DNA of 64,000 bases, from the NCBI GenBank assembly GCA_022559985.1, contig JAFJTR010000006.1, positions 372,001-436,000 on the forward strand, in the 5' to 3' direction. The stretch is from Parastagonospora avenae f. sp. tritici 18332-5 (taxonomy: Eukaryota; Ascomycota; Dothideomycetes; Pleosporales; Phaeosphaeriaceae). The notes beneath the pieces are model-generated. The model searched no databases and was not told the DNA's origin. It saw only the letters and a list, made by a program, of their open reading frames with translations. Both the position numbers and the translations under genes were made by a program. Shown here one piece after another: positions 36,898 to 47,374 of this stretch (its first letter is position 1; the number at the start of each line of letters is the position of its first letter).

Positions 36898-38086
36898 ATG
36901 TCTCAGACACAGCCATCTGGCTTCCTCGATGTCGCACCACTTTTGGGTCGCATGGGTCATACACCACTATGTTACCTGATATTTACAATCACTGACATAC
37001 TAGGCAGTACTTTCAGCTATCCTCCATGCACTCACCTACCCATTCCGATCGGTCCGCTGTACTGCGCTTAGCAGTGACGTTCTAAACGCTGTCATCCAAT
37101 GTGCGCTCGAACGCATCACGATACCTCAATCGCGATACCTGCTTCCCAGCACAACCGCAACTTATATCGCCTTGTGCAAGAAACGATCCGTAGCACCCAA
37201 CACTATCAATGTCGAAATCTCGCATGCTAGCAGTGTTCAAGCGCATTGGATAGGCGCATCGGATGCCGATACGGTCATCCTCTATTTCCATGGCGGGGCA
37301 TATACGCAGCCAATGAACGACGGCATTCCCAGGTACCTATTGCGACTGTTGTCAGATCTCAATAGTCAGACTATCACATGTCGGTCGATTGCGGTGCTTG
37401 TTGTTGCCTATACGCTTGCGCCCGAGGCCACACACCCAACGCAACTGAGGGAAGCCTCGGCTGTCTTATCGCACCTCATCACCAACACAGGTCGCAACCC
37501 CTCAGACATATTCATATCAGGCGACTCGGCTGGAGGTCACCTTGGCCTGGCTCTGATTTCTCACCTGCTGCACCCGCATCCAGAAGTTACCGCTGTCAGG
37601 CTCGAACAGCCACTTGCTGGCATGCTTCTGTACAGCCCTTGGGCTGGATTTAGCACCGATTACCCCAGCTACGGCAATGTCGCATTGGACATGATTTCGC
37701 CTCTTGCTCTTCGTAGATGGTCAGCCATGTTTCTAGGCAAAGCCAATAAGGATGATCCGGAATCCGATCCAGGTTCAATGTGCGGCGATGCATATACGGA
37801 AGCTTGCAAGAATGCCGCATCCTGGTGGGATGGCATGCATCGCATAGTGAGCGATGTATTCGTCTCGTATGGTGGCTATGAGGTGCTTGCTGATCCCATC
37901 AGAGAACTGGAAGTTCAGATGAAGAGAGGTTGGGCTCAGAGTGGAGGTGATCCAAGCCGTGTCGTGTTTCTTGAAGGCGCGAAAGAGGCACACGTCGCCC
38001 AAATATTCGACATCATGATCCAAGACACGAAGAGCAGCTCACAGGTTGCTATCGAGAATTGGTACAAGGCGCGCCTACAACTGTAG
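36898..38086 (+). CDS. alpha/beta hydrolase (HSL/esterase-lipase family)
   Basis: Predicted esterase/lipase of the alpha/beta hydrolase-3 group. The main exon is open to the stop at 38086. The oxyanion block LYFHGGAYTQP and the nucleophile elbow SGDSAGGHLGLAL are intact. The acid is probably the Asp in YGGYEVLADPIRELE and the His is in GAKEAHVAQIF. The N-terminal exon probably starts at ATG 36898 (MSQTQPSGFLDV), behind a TATA box, and splices to the membrane-proximal segment ILHALTYPFRS. The intron borders within 36940-37017 are ambiguous because several acceptors keep frame. Unlike its neighbours on both sides it shows no stop or frameshift. Confidence 0.85.
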
Positions 38087-38693
38087 TGTTCGCACGACAC
38101 CATAACCGAGTGTTACAAAGCCCCAAGCTTCGTACACACATGCTTAGCAGTCTTAGCATATCACGACAATTTCACGTTCGACAACAACTGATATTACAGC
38201 TTGTTCCCGCTCGCTCCTTCTTCGGCCCTTTGGACCTAGTTCCCCTCACTTGACCCTGCTTTCAATTCTGGACTGTTCGAGCACACTCCACAATCATCAT
38301 CTCTATTAGCTAGTGCGACTGAATTCAATTTGCCCCATACACTAGCATGACATACCGCTACTGGTCTTTCATGGGACACCAGCGCCTACGTATGGTCGCG
38401 TCCTAATCGTCGAATGTTAAGGCTTGTTGAAGTCTCCATCACCATTTACGATCCTGCCAGTATCAGCGCTCAGCCTTTGATACACTTCTGCTAAGGGATA
38501 GGCGAGAGCCGCCGTCATATAACGCGGCTAGCGCTAGTTTAATGATACGGGCGATGGCAGGTCTTATTCAGAAACGATCTGAAGACCGCTCTAGCCATGA
38601 CGTACAATGAGGCATTTTCTCATCTAAATCTCTACCGTCTGTGGGCAGGCAAGTTACCTGGCTTGGCATGCTTTACACAGCCCCCTTCTCTGC
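38087..38693. other. spacer after hydrolase
   Basis: About 600 bp with nothing recognised; presumably the hydrolase 3' region and the old promoter of the next (broken) gene. Confidence 0.35.
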
Positions 38694-39624
38694 ATGCCCA
38701 CAGTAGCCTTCGCCAAGCCCGTCGAGGAACACTTCAAATTCCCGCAATGTTCTTCCAAAACTTGGTCATCAAAGTCTCATACCTACACACGATTCGATGG
38801 TCTGCGATGCCTTCTCGCTTCACAAAATTTCTGGAGGAGATGGCGTGAAGTTCCCGTTTCCCGTCAAGGACTACCAACGTTATGTGTTTGGCGATGACAA
38901 GCTAGCGCACCTATTTGGCACGGACCTCGCTAAGGCATTCATCGCCCGGACTGGGGCTGCACAAGACACGAGCACTGCGAGGAATCAGGAGCTTACGACT
39001 GGAGTCGCCGTTGCCGTCCTATCCGATCACGTACCCACGGCAACTCACAACCTTCGAGAACACTTTACCGCTTACGTCAATCGGCACCTGATCTCTGAGA
39101 AGCAACGGCTGGCACACAAGATCGATCTTATTCGGGTTACAGCGCGGGACGAGCCGCATGCAAGCCGTACCAATACTTATCATGTCGATCTCGCGTATCT
39201 GGGGAGTAGGACTCTCATTATCCTAGGGGACATTCGCATGAGTACGGAGCAGGAAGAAGCCATCAGCAGTTCCTTCAAGTGTAAAAATATTGAGAACACG
39301 ATTGTGTTCGCTTATCTGGCTATGCTTGATGATTCAGTCAACGCCAGCGCACTCTCTTCGACTCTCTCATCCATCGTTAGCCCGTCCATCAAGGACATTG
39401 ACAGCCTCGCACACTCAAGATATTTCAGCATGACTGAAGCGTTTGCTCGGTTTGTCCTGAGCAGAGACTATGCGGAGTTTTGCCGCTTTCTGCGAGGTCA
39501 GGATGACTTTCTCGCCAGGAAGCTGCTGGACTATGCCATTGGCGGGGATCACTTGGAGGATGAGCTCTACAAAAACAACCTCAAGTTTCTGAAATGGGAG
39601 ATTGATGCAAGGGAGAGCATCTAA
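38694..39624 (+). pseudogene. uncharacterised protein with a single frameshift
   Basis: From ATG 38694 one frame reads AFAKPVEEHFKFPQC and THTYTRFDG. At about 38795-38800 the sense continues in the next frame as CDAFSLHKISGGDGVKFPF and stays open for about 270 codons to 39624. The two pieces fit together as one soluble protein of about 310 residues, so a one-base insertion is the simplest reading; no GT-AG intron fits the spot. A central stretch LGSRTLIILGDIRMSTEQEE resembles a beta strand followed by a phosphate-binding-like loop, but I cannot name a family. Alternatives are a sequencing error or a shorter protein starting after the shift. Confidence 0.65.
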
Positions 39625-40017
39625 GAGCCGAGATTTTAGGCCGCACATCAAGAATGGCTTGGAATCACGCTGGTACTGGTATCGATCATCATTACTCAGC
39701 ATGTTCTTGTTACCAGGCACACATGAATTTTCTGGTAGTGTTAAGCATCGACCAAATGCGAAGTAGTATCTTCCCTCAGTCTTCCGAAGAATCGTAATAT
39801 CTGTACTGTGCCGAATAGGAAAAGCGATTCAAGGGTCAGATATTCAGCTGTTGAGTATGATGTCATCGTCGACGAGACCTATCGCAGAGCAAGGATACGC
39901 ATTTCCTAGACAAAACTCGCCAAAGTGCATGCATGGTCCCGCGGGACACTCTATACACTCACAGAAACACGAACAACTACCATACCCAGCATTCGCCATG
40001 TATTCTTCTGTCCCCGT
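39625..40017. other. convergent spacer
   Basis: About 390 bp between two convergent pseudogenes; nothing recognised. Confidence 0.3.
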
Positions 40018-40882
40018 TCATTTAACCATAACATCGAAACAAGTACCGAATCTCGCCTTTCCACCAAAAGACCACACCCAAACCATCATATGTCTTCCCT
40101 TCTCCATACACTCTGGTCTGCCAACAGTGTTAGCGTTCCTTCAATCCCGCTTCGAACAGTACACCTGTACTTACAACCGTAGTGTTTGCCAATTTCCCTT
40201 ATCCAACAGCCCCTGCGGCGGTGTCCACACATTCAAATTCGCCGGGAACGCGAAGCTCTCGTCGCTGAATCCGTTTTCCTGGACGAGAGTATCTGGCGTT
40301 AGTTCACTGACGTTGACTAGTTCCTTTTCCTTCTCGCCGGCCCAGTAAATGGCGAATTTTCCGGGATCGCCTTTGCCGCCAGCATTGTTCCCGCGGGAGT
40401 GCCCGTTGCCGCCAAACATGAGCTTTATACTAGCGCCTGCTGTGGCTGTAGCCATGGGCACGGGATTCCTTTGATGCGGGAGGTTGGGGTCGGGTACTAG
40501 ACGATATATTGGGTTACGTTGGTCTGGGTGGCATGCGTGCGTATCCTTATTTCCGGCTCCGCCTTGGAGATCCCATAGGTAGTGGATGGTTTCGTCGACC
40601 CAGTCGCCGGGGTTTTGCTTATTGCGTGGCCAGCCGTGGCAGAGATCAGCGAATCAGGGCATCAGGGGGTCTAGATGTCGGAGTATGAAGTCAGTGTATG
40701 TCTCACATGCAATTCGTACATATAATTTACGTACTGATAACCTTTTCTCTTCCGTACTTGGTTGCGTTGGTCTTCATCCATTCGAGGATGTCTTTGTTGT
40801 CGTGGTCTATGCAGTGGACCCAGGAATGAGCTGCCACGAAAGGGAGGAGGATCAGGGTAATATTGATGATGGACGCCTTCAT
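40018..40882 (-). pseudogene. secreted LPMO-like protein with in-frame stop
   Basis: Three exons, 40882-40735, 40670-40175 and 40117-40018, total 744 bases (247 sense codons plus stop) and keep frame. A signal peptide (IINITLILLPFVAA) would be cleaved to leave HSWVHCIDH with an N-terminal His. A second His sits in FGGNGHSRG. A free N-terminal His plus a distant His is the histidine-brace layout of lytic polysaccharide monooxygenases and related copper proteins. The assignment rests on that pattern only. The C-terminal exon carries GRHMMVWVWSFGGK and a Cys (FGTCFDVM). Codon 55, at 40654-40656, is TGA in the middle of otherwise well-kept text (NPLMP*FADLCHGWPR), where a Trp codon TGG would fit by one base change. 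The gene would thus give only a 54-residue product. Confidence 0.65.
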
Positions 40883-41153
40883 TGTGCTTGCTGAGAAGAA
40901 GCAAAGGCGAGTGCGATAAGTAGATACAAGTAAAATTATCGTAGAGAATGTGCATTGGAATTTGTAAGACATGATAACAGAACAGTAAGAGGAGACATAT
41001 TTATGGGTAAATTTTGACACTCAAACTCCGTCTTCACGTTCGCTCAATTTGCCCCTAGCTGTGAACGCCTTGCCAGCGCAGCGCCGAAATTGTCTATCAG
41101 CAAATATGACAAGATTGCTTCCAATTACCCCTGGAATTGCTGAATCTTTTCCT
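40883..41153. other. spacer upstream of LPMO-like pseudogene
   Basis: About 270 bp; presumably the old promoter of the LPMO-like gene. Nothing else seen. Confidence 0.3.
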
Positions 41154-42227
41154 TCACATCTTCAGCCAAGGGTTCGCCGGGTATAGCGATAGCTCTTGCC
41201 AGCAATCTACCAAAAATTGTTGCCAGAGATTTTGGCAAGTGTCATGCAAGGTTCCGAGTAAGACTGCTAATCCAGCCGTACCATCACTTGATCGCAAACA
41301 CTCGGTTCTCGGTGAAGCTTGTGAAGCTTGCGAAGCTTTTGGGGCCAAATAGGTTCTGCGTCGACTTCAAGTTCGCTACGTAGCGCGGGATCAAGCCGGT
41401 GATGCCTTCACCAGTGCGGAATTGAGCACCGAGGTGCTGCACAATGGTGACAAGGGGCTGTAGCCCAGCTTGAAGGAAAATTTATCTAAGTGTAAAAGAC
41501 ATGACTGAATTTGTGAACTCAGAGAACTGGCGCATGATGAGAGGTGCAGCGTGCATTAGCGATTCTTCGAAGCGGCAATAGGGGTCCATGCCAGGGTGAA
41601 TATCGGCATGAGTAGCTAAAGAGACGTCAGTGAACATGCTAAGCATACCGGACCTGCCACGCTGCTGAAGTCGGCGTACCTTGACTATCGTAGTCGTCTG
41701 TATAGCGTTAGCACTTGTTCTAGTCGACATCGAGGTAGAGGCTGGCAGACTCACGCATGAAGCTTGTTCGTCGATGCAGGGCAGTTTTTACATCCTCGGG
41801 CACCCTACTCCATGGCAGCAGGGCGTGAATGGCGTAATAGGCATCGCTCTGGGGACATGTGATGAGGAAGAGGAGAGCGAGTGCGGCGAGTCCCGGAAGC
41901 GGACAGAACTTTGTAAGGAAAGCTGTCGTGATCACAATGACAACCTATATGGTATGAATATACATTCCAGGTATTAATTTGCCATAACCTTAATGAGTAC
42001 GTCCATCCTCTTCGGACCAAGAGCTCATGTTCGCGCACTACGTCCACAACATTCTCGTTATCATCTTCGGTATCGGTGGAACCAGGAAAACTCTCTTGCA
42101 AGCTCTGTTGGTTCAAGCTTGTATCGCTGACAAAATCTTCGAGGAAGTCGAATTGTCTGCGAAGCGCAAGGGGATGAGGGCTCCTGGGCGACTTTGTCGA
42201 GGACGCGTAAACCGATGATCGATACAT
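41154..42227 (-). pseudogene. uncharacterised membrane protein, multiply disrupted
   Basis: The pieces are, in order, an N-terminal soluble part from 42227 (LRRQFDFLEDFVSDTS, acidic DTEDDNENV) and a hydrophobic helix segment near 41990-41880 (VIVITTAFLTKFCPLPGLAA, LALLFLITCPQ). Then come YYAIHALLPWS, DYDSQATHADIHPGMD and RQFSEFTNSV, and after an in-frame TAA at about 41482-41484 the sense continues in the same frame (QPLVTIVQHLGAQF, GLIPRYVANLKS). It meets a stop near 41300, and another frame resumes with AGLAVLLGTLHDTCQNLW to 41154. A frameshift near 42012 is also needed to link the acidic part to the helix. Introns with good signals are visible at about 41740-41690. At least three lesions imply a dead gene. 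Family unknown. Confidence 0.6.
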
Positions 42228-42988
42228 GCTGTAGTATAATATAGGGAATTATTGTATCTTACAAGCACTTGTATGCGATGATGTTGTAAAAATATGAGAT
42301 GGCAATTGTTGCAAATGCGCAGCAATTGTCTAACAAAGAATGCAACAGCGCCGGATCAAGAATGGCTGCACCATCAGGGCAGCCGGAAAGGGCAACGTGT
42401 CCTCTTACACGAAGGCGTGGGGATACATCTGCAGGTCTACTTAATCATGTAACAATAAATGATGTCTGTCCAATCTGGTTCTTCCGGTTGGAAGGGTTCG
42501 CGCGGTATCAACCCTGTGACTTATAATTCTTGGGAAGCCACCTCGACTTATCTCAGGCTCTTGCCGCACACAGTCTGTCATCAACCAAGTTATCATAATT
42601 AGCGAAGCTGAGGTTGCGATGGCGTGTGCTCAGGGGGTGTTGGATTTCTTCCAGCCAGGTGCACGGCAATCTTGTCAGTGCGGGGCGTCGCGTGCTTGCC
42701 AGATCCTTGACTGCACCACAACCCAACGCGCTCGCACGTTCCGTCACTCGGTATTGCTGTGCGCGTGGGGGCGTCATCCTGCTGAGATGGTGATCGCGTT
42801 GTATAAGACTTGTGAATTGTGTTCGCTCGCGGTGTCTATCTTTAGGATGAAATGGAAGCGCGTGGGTGCCGACGTCATCATGCCGAACCGCGCGACGCGC
42901 AGAGCTCACCACGGCTCTCTTAGGCTGGAGCAGAAGACACAGCAAGCTTTGGAGACTTTCAATCCCTACACCGATCTGAGATACTAAC
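42228..42988. other. spacer before malic enzyme
   Basis: About 760 bp. Long open frames exist on both strands between 42553 and 42990, each without motifs. The malic enzyme promoter must be here. Confidence 0.35.
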
Positions 42989-45063
42989 ATGTCTTCTAAT
43001 TTGAAGCAGCAAAAGAACCAGAAATTTGGCCATCTGCCTCTCTCAACATCTGGCGCTCAAGAGACAACATTGACTGTAAGTGTGCATGAAAAGTCCTTGA
43101 AACAGGAAATCCTTCTGAACTTGTCCAGGGCAATGCACTGTTGCGAACGCCCTACTTCAATAAGGGCTCGGCCTTCACCAAGGAAGAGCGCGATACCTTC
43201 AAGCTCCATGGCCTATTGCCTACCAATATTCAGACCCTTGACCAACAAGCGAAGCGCGCATACGCCCAATACAGCTCTCGTCCGAACGACCTCGCCAAAA
43301 ACACTTTCATGACTAGCTTGAAGGAGCAGAATGAAGTGCTCTATTACAGAGTATGGACTGGAAAAGTGTCCTGACATGTCGCGAGCATTGCTGACGCCAT
43401 GCAAGCTCATACTCGATCACTTGAAGGAAATGTTTTCCGTCATCTACACCCCGACCGAGGGCGACGCGATAGCCGACTACTCGAGGCTCTTTCGGAGACC
43501 CGAGGGCTGCTTCTTGAACATTGGTGACGCAGACCGCGTCGACGACGACATCAATCAATGGGGCGATGCCGAGGACATAGACTTGATAGTCGTGAGCGAC
43601 GGAGAACAGATCCTGGGTATGGGCGATCAAGGAGTAGGCGCCATCCTGATCAGTGTCGCAAAGCTGGTCATATACACACTATGCGCTGGGATACATCCGT
43701 CGCGGACTTTGCCAGTCGTGCTGGACTGTGGTACTGACGTGGGTCTTACATTCCGCAGGTGTCCATATTTTGCTGAGTGAAGACAGAACAAAGACCTACT
43801 TGAAGACGATCTCTACCTCGGCCAGCGACGGCAAAGAGTACGAGGCGGCGAGTACGACAAGTTCATTGACAAATTCGTGTCAGCGTGCAGGAAGCGCTAT
43901 CCCAAGGCATACATTCATTTTGAAGACTTCGGTCTGAACAATGCGCGCAGGATCCTCGACAAATACACGCCTCAGATCGCGTGCTTCAATGATGATGTCC
44001 AAGGCACGGGATGCGTGACACTGGCGGCTATCATGGCCGCCTTCAAGGTGAGCGGAACCAAATGGGAGGATGCTCGATTCGTCATGTTTGGGTCGGGCTC
44101 TGCCGGCACTGGTATTGCAGATCAGATCAAAGACGCCATCGCACAGAATACCGGCAAATTAACCACGGAAGCGGGACAGCAGATATGGTTAGTGCAGCAT
44201 CCCGAAAATGGCGTACGTTGATACTGACTGCGTTCAGGTGTGTTGACAAGCCCGGCCTTTTACTCCAGGGCAAGAAAGACCAGCTCACCCCTGCGCAAAT
44301 ACCATACGCTCGAGATGACAAGGGGTGGGAGGGAAAAGAGCATCACGATCTTCTCTCTGTAGTCAAGGAAGTGAAGCCCCACGTTCTTATTGGCACATCG
44401 ACCAAGCCTGGCGCATTCTCCGAGGATGTTGTTCGAGAAATGGCGAAGCATGTCGAGCGTCCAATCATCTTTCCGCTATCTAATCCAACTCGACTGCATG
44501 AAGCAAAGCCCCAGGACTTGTACGACTGGACGGACGGTAAAGTGTTAGTCGCTACCGGTTCCCCGTTCTCACCTGTCAGGCACAATGGCAAGGAGTACGA
44601 TATATGTAAGCGTTTGTCGCTCCATGTACCTCATCTATCGACTAACACTTGCACAGCTGAATGTAACAACTCGGTAACATTTCCTGGCATCGGCCTCGGC
44701 GCCGTCCTCAGTCGCACACGCCTCATGACGTCTGCAATGCTCGTTGCTGCCGTTCAGGCACTCGCCTCTGCCGCACCTGTCCTCAATAACACCGGCGCTG
44801 GCTTACTCCCTGACGTAGAAGATGTGCGCGAAATAAGCGTCAAGATCGCCAGAAATGTCATCAAGCAGGCTGTAGAGGACGGATTGGCGCAAGAGAAGGA
44901 CATTCCCGACAATGACACCGACTTGGAAGAATGGATTCGTGAGCAAATGTGGACAGCAGAGTACCGCCCGCTGAAATTAGTGGAAGAGAGCGATGCTGAC
45001 GCGCATGCGAGAGGTGAGGCAGGGGTTGCGTCAGGTCAGAGAGCAGCGAGGTTCGAGCATTAG
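42989..45063 (+). CDS. malic enzyme (malate dehydrogenase, decarboxylating)
   Basis: Oxidative decarboxylation of malate to pyruvate with NAD(P)H formation. Six exons, 42989-43075, 43129-43350, 43406-43738, 43787-44187, 44238-44605 and 44657-45063, give 605 residues, a normal size. Every splice rejoins conserved text. Landmarks are FSVIYTPTEGDAI, DGEQILGMGDQGVGAI, the metal/substrate block YIHFEDFGLNNARRIL, CFNDDVQGTG, the dinucleotide fold FGSGSAGTGIADQI, and FPLSNPTRLHEAKPQD followed by KVLVATGSPFSPV. No clear mitochondrial presequence is visible in MSSNLKQQKNQKFG, so a cytosolic place is possible. NAD versus NADP use cannot be decided by eye. Intact, in contrast to the four broken genes to its left. 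Confidence 0.95.
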
Positions 45064-45688
45064 GTCGAGCCGGCGTATATCAGGTAGTAAATGGATATTG
45101 TCTCCTGATAGTACTCTGTTCGTGGTAGGTAAACTCTTGACATTCCAGTCAGTCTCTAGAGTCGCCGAGTTGCATGAGATAGCCTGACTACCCTCACGGC
45201 AGATGCAAATGTCAATTGGTGGGCTTTTGCACAATCGCGACGGCTTCATAGCAGTGATTGAGTCACAAGATCCTCCTAAATTGCCCTTACGTCAAGCCGG
45301 GTATCACGCAAGCGCCTCAGCTCGCGATGCACCCCGCCGTGACTTTACCAGCCGTTTGTTCGAGATCACTTGAGTAGTCTGATACGTCCCCTGACATACC
45401 CGTTCGTTTACTTGACACCTATACAAGGCGCTTTGATCCGCTTCTATGTCCGGTATCAAGCTACCCTCACCTCGTATCCAGCTGCCAGTGAGCAAGAGAA
45501 CGGACCTTGCGTTTGCTTCCGAGCGCGATATGTCATCACATTGAAGGTGGAGGGGGATTCGCAAGCCGCGTTCACCCAAGATCCTTTCCCGCCTCTAGGG
45601 TATACAAACTGAACTCCCTCCGTCAAAGTCTGCTTTCTCTTCTCCCACCACCAGCCACAAGCCCTCGACGCGGCCTTCTGAAATCAAG
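45064..45688. promoter_or_regulatory. spacer and promoter of next gene
   Basis: About 625 bp. A pyrimidine-rich stretch directly before the ATG at 45689 (about 45600-45685) is typical of a fungal leader. Nothing else recognised. Confidence 0.4.
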
Positions 45689-46571
45689 ATGTTTGGCTCC
45701 AACCCCAACCACCCTCCGCACTCATACAACAACCGCCCTGCCCATGGTCGCAACGTCTCCCTTGTCGTTGTCGACGAAGGCAACGCGGCTCAACACTCTC
45801 GTAAGGCCTTCCCCGATGGTCCAACTTCGCCTGCTCAGGGCCATCAACCTATTCCGACAGTGGTCCAGCCGAGACATGGGCCTGTGACGGATCTGCAGCG
45901 ATTTGCTGGACTGTCCGTGCATCCCTTCTGCCGATGGGCCTTCACCGTCTACAACCAAGCCGGTCGCGCGGTGCCAAACAACGACTTCTTCCCAGATGTC
46001 GACAACGCCGTCTACTGGTCCGAGACCATTGTACGTGCCACTTCGTTCCACTTTCATTTCTGCGCGCTGACACGTGACAGGATGCGTTCGACCGCGATTC
46101 GCGCCTTATCCACGAGCTCGTCCTGCGCATCGCCAACAGGGAGCTTGGTCATCCTGCCATGGAGACAATTCGCCAGAACCATTCGATGGTGGAGATGTTG
46201 TTGTACCGCAACTACCAGCGTCACGGCGGCATCATGCTTCCCCCGACGGCCCCTGCTGTCGCCGCCATGCAGGCTTACGAGCAGACGGTTCATGAGGCTC
46301 GCCTGGAGCACTTTCAGCAGACATGTCGGCAGCTGCATGTCGATGAGCCCAACTTCCCGCGCATTCGCTTTCCGGCTTGGTAAATCATCTATTCTCTTAT
46401 AAATGAGGACATGAAGGTACTAACATTCACTCAGGATTGACCCTGCCACTTCCCCGTCATCTCCTCCTGGTCAGGCTAGCATCTCCAGGTGGTAAGTTCT
46501 TTGGAGCTCCTCGCGATCATCGTCCTTCTAGAGGTGGTGATGCAGCATCAGGAGGTGGCGTCACCTTCTAA
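45689..46571 (+). CDS. uncharacterised protein (244 aa)
   Basis: Exons 45689-46030, 46081-46379, 46435-46488 and 46532-46571 keep frame throughout; the last intron has a weak GTGGTA donor, so the final 13 residues are less certain. The N terminus is Asn/His/Pro-rich and disordered (MFGSNPNHPPHSYNNRP). A compact helical middle follows: RWAFTVYNQAGRAVPNNDFF, ELVLRIANRELGHPAM, MVEMLLYRNYQRHGG, then TVHEARLEHFQQTCRQLHV. No signal peptide, membrane segment or known motif. Clear C/G preference at third positions in the middle supports real coding. Function unknown. Confidence 0.75.
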
Positions 46572-47374
46572 GCAGCGGAGCGTAGCTTCATCATTACCAG
46601 ATGGAATGATTGAAGGACGGTAAATGTATTGGATTCGGTAGCGGTCTAGATAGAATGCTAAGAGTCCAGAAATAGCTAGAGCAATAATGTGTTATAGTAA
46701 ATTATGCTTGTTACTATGCTATGAACTTCAAGATATGGTAAGCGCATTGTGTATCCAGATTTTCAGACGGAAGCGTGGATGTTTTTAACGTACTGAGCAC
46801 CCCCTCGCATCCTGATTTAATTCAGGGCGTCTATTCAATATTCTAGTGTCGTCTTCGAGACCCTCTGATGGATGAGTCAATAGTGCTTCGAGTGACTCCT
46901 CGCATCGCTCCTGAAATTATGACATCTCTTTGATAGTCTCGTGTCGTCTTCCAGACCCCCTGATGAATTGATCAATAATGTACTCAATATTTGAGCTCGC
47001 GCGATCATGTCTCATCTCTTGGTGGAGCTCGGATGACCATTTCTGCCAGTTGATCGCACGTGACCATCGCGAAAGCATGGCGACCCCAAGGCCACGAGGT
47101 GTAAGATAGCTGGCGGTATGTTGAAATGTGCTTATAATGTCGTCCCGGCTGCTGCTATCTGTGCCAAAGTTCATGTCCGCCTATAACCGTCCGCCGGGCG
47201 TTCCGTAGAGTGAAAGCTGTGAGCGTGGTCACGAGCGCGCGCGCTACATCAGGGGCCCCACCCTCACCTATACATCACCTCTTTGCCTTACCCTTGCCTC
47301 TCCTCTACCATTTACCGGCTACCTTCGCCGATTGTCCCAACTAACTCCCTAAACTCGGACTCACTAACGCAGCG
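46572..47374. other. spacer containing a 95-bp imperfect direct repeat
   Basis: About 800 bp without gene. It holds the direct repeat at 46797-46986 (listed separately) and the leader of the gene at 47375. Confidence 0.5.
46797..46986. repeat. two imperfect tandem copies, period 95 bp
   Basis: CCTCGCATC occurs at 46803 and 46898, and GTGTCGTCTTC at 46846 and 46941, both 95 bp apart. The text between is also similar, for example AGACCCTCTGATG versus AGACCCCCTGATG, then TCAATA. This indicates an old duplication. Confidence 0.7.

Noticed and set aside
34841..42227. Repeat-induced point mutation as cause of the lesions
   Set aside because: The inferred G-to-A changes are preceded by G, not T, so they are not in the preferred CpA context, and other lesions are single-base indels. 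No dense C-to-T pattern is visible.
42553..42990. Two overlapping long open frames on opposite strands
   Set aside because: Neither has motifs, splice continuity or a plausible promoter arrangement, and the stretch lies in the malic enzyme promoter. Probably chance in stop-poor sequence.
34841..45063. A secondary-metabolite or catabolic gene cluster (dehydrogenase, hydrolase, LPMO-like protein, malic enzyme)
   Set aside because: No backbone synthase, P450 or cluster regulator is present; most members are broken and malic enzyme is a primary-metabolism gene. Proximity alone is not enough.
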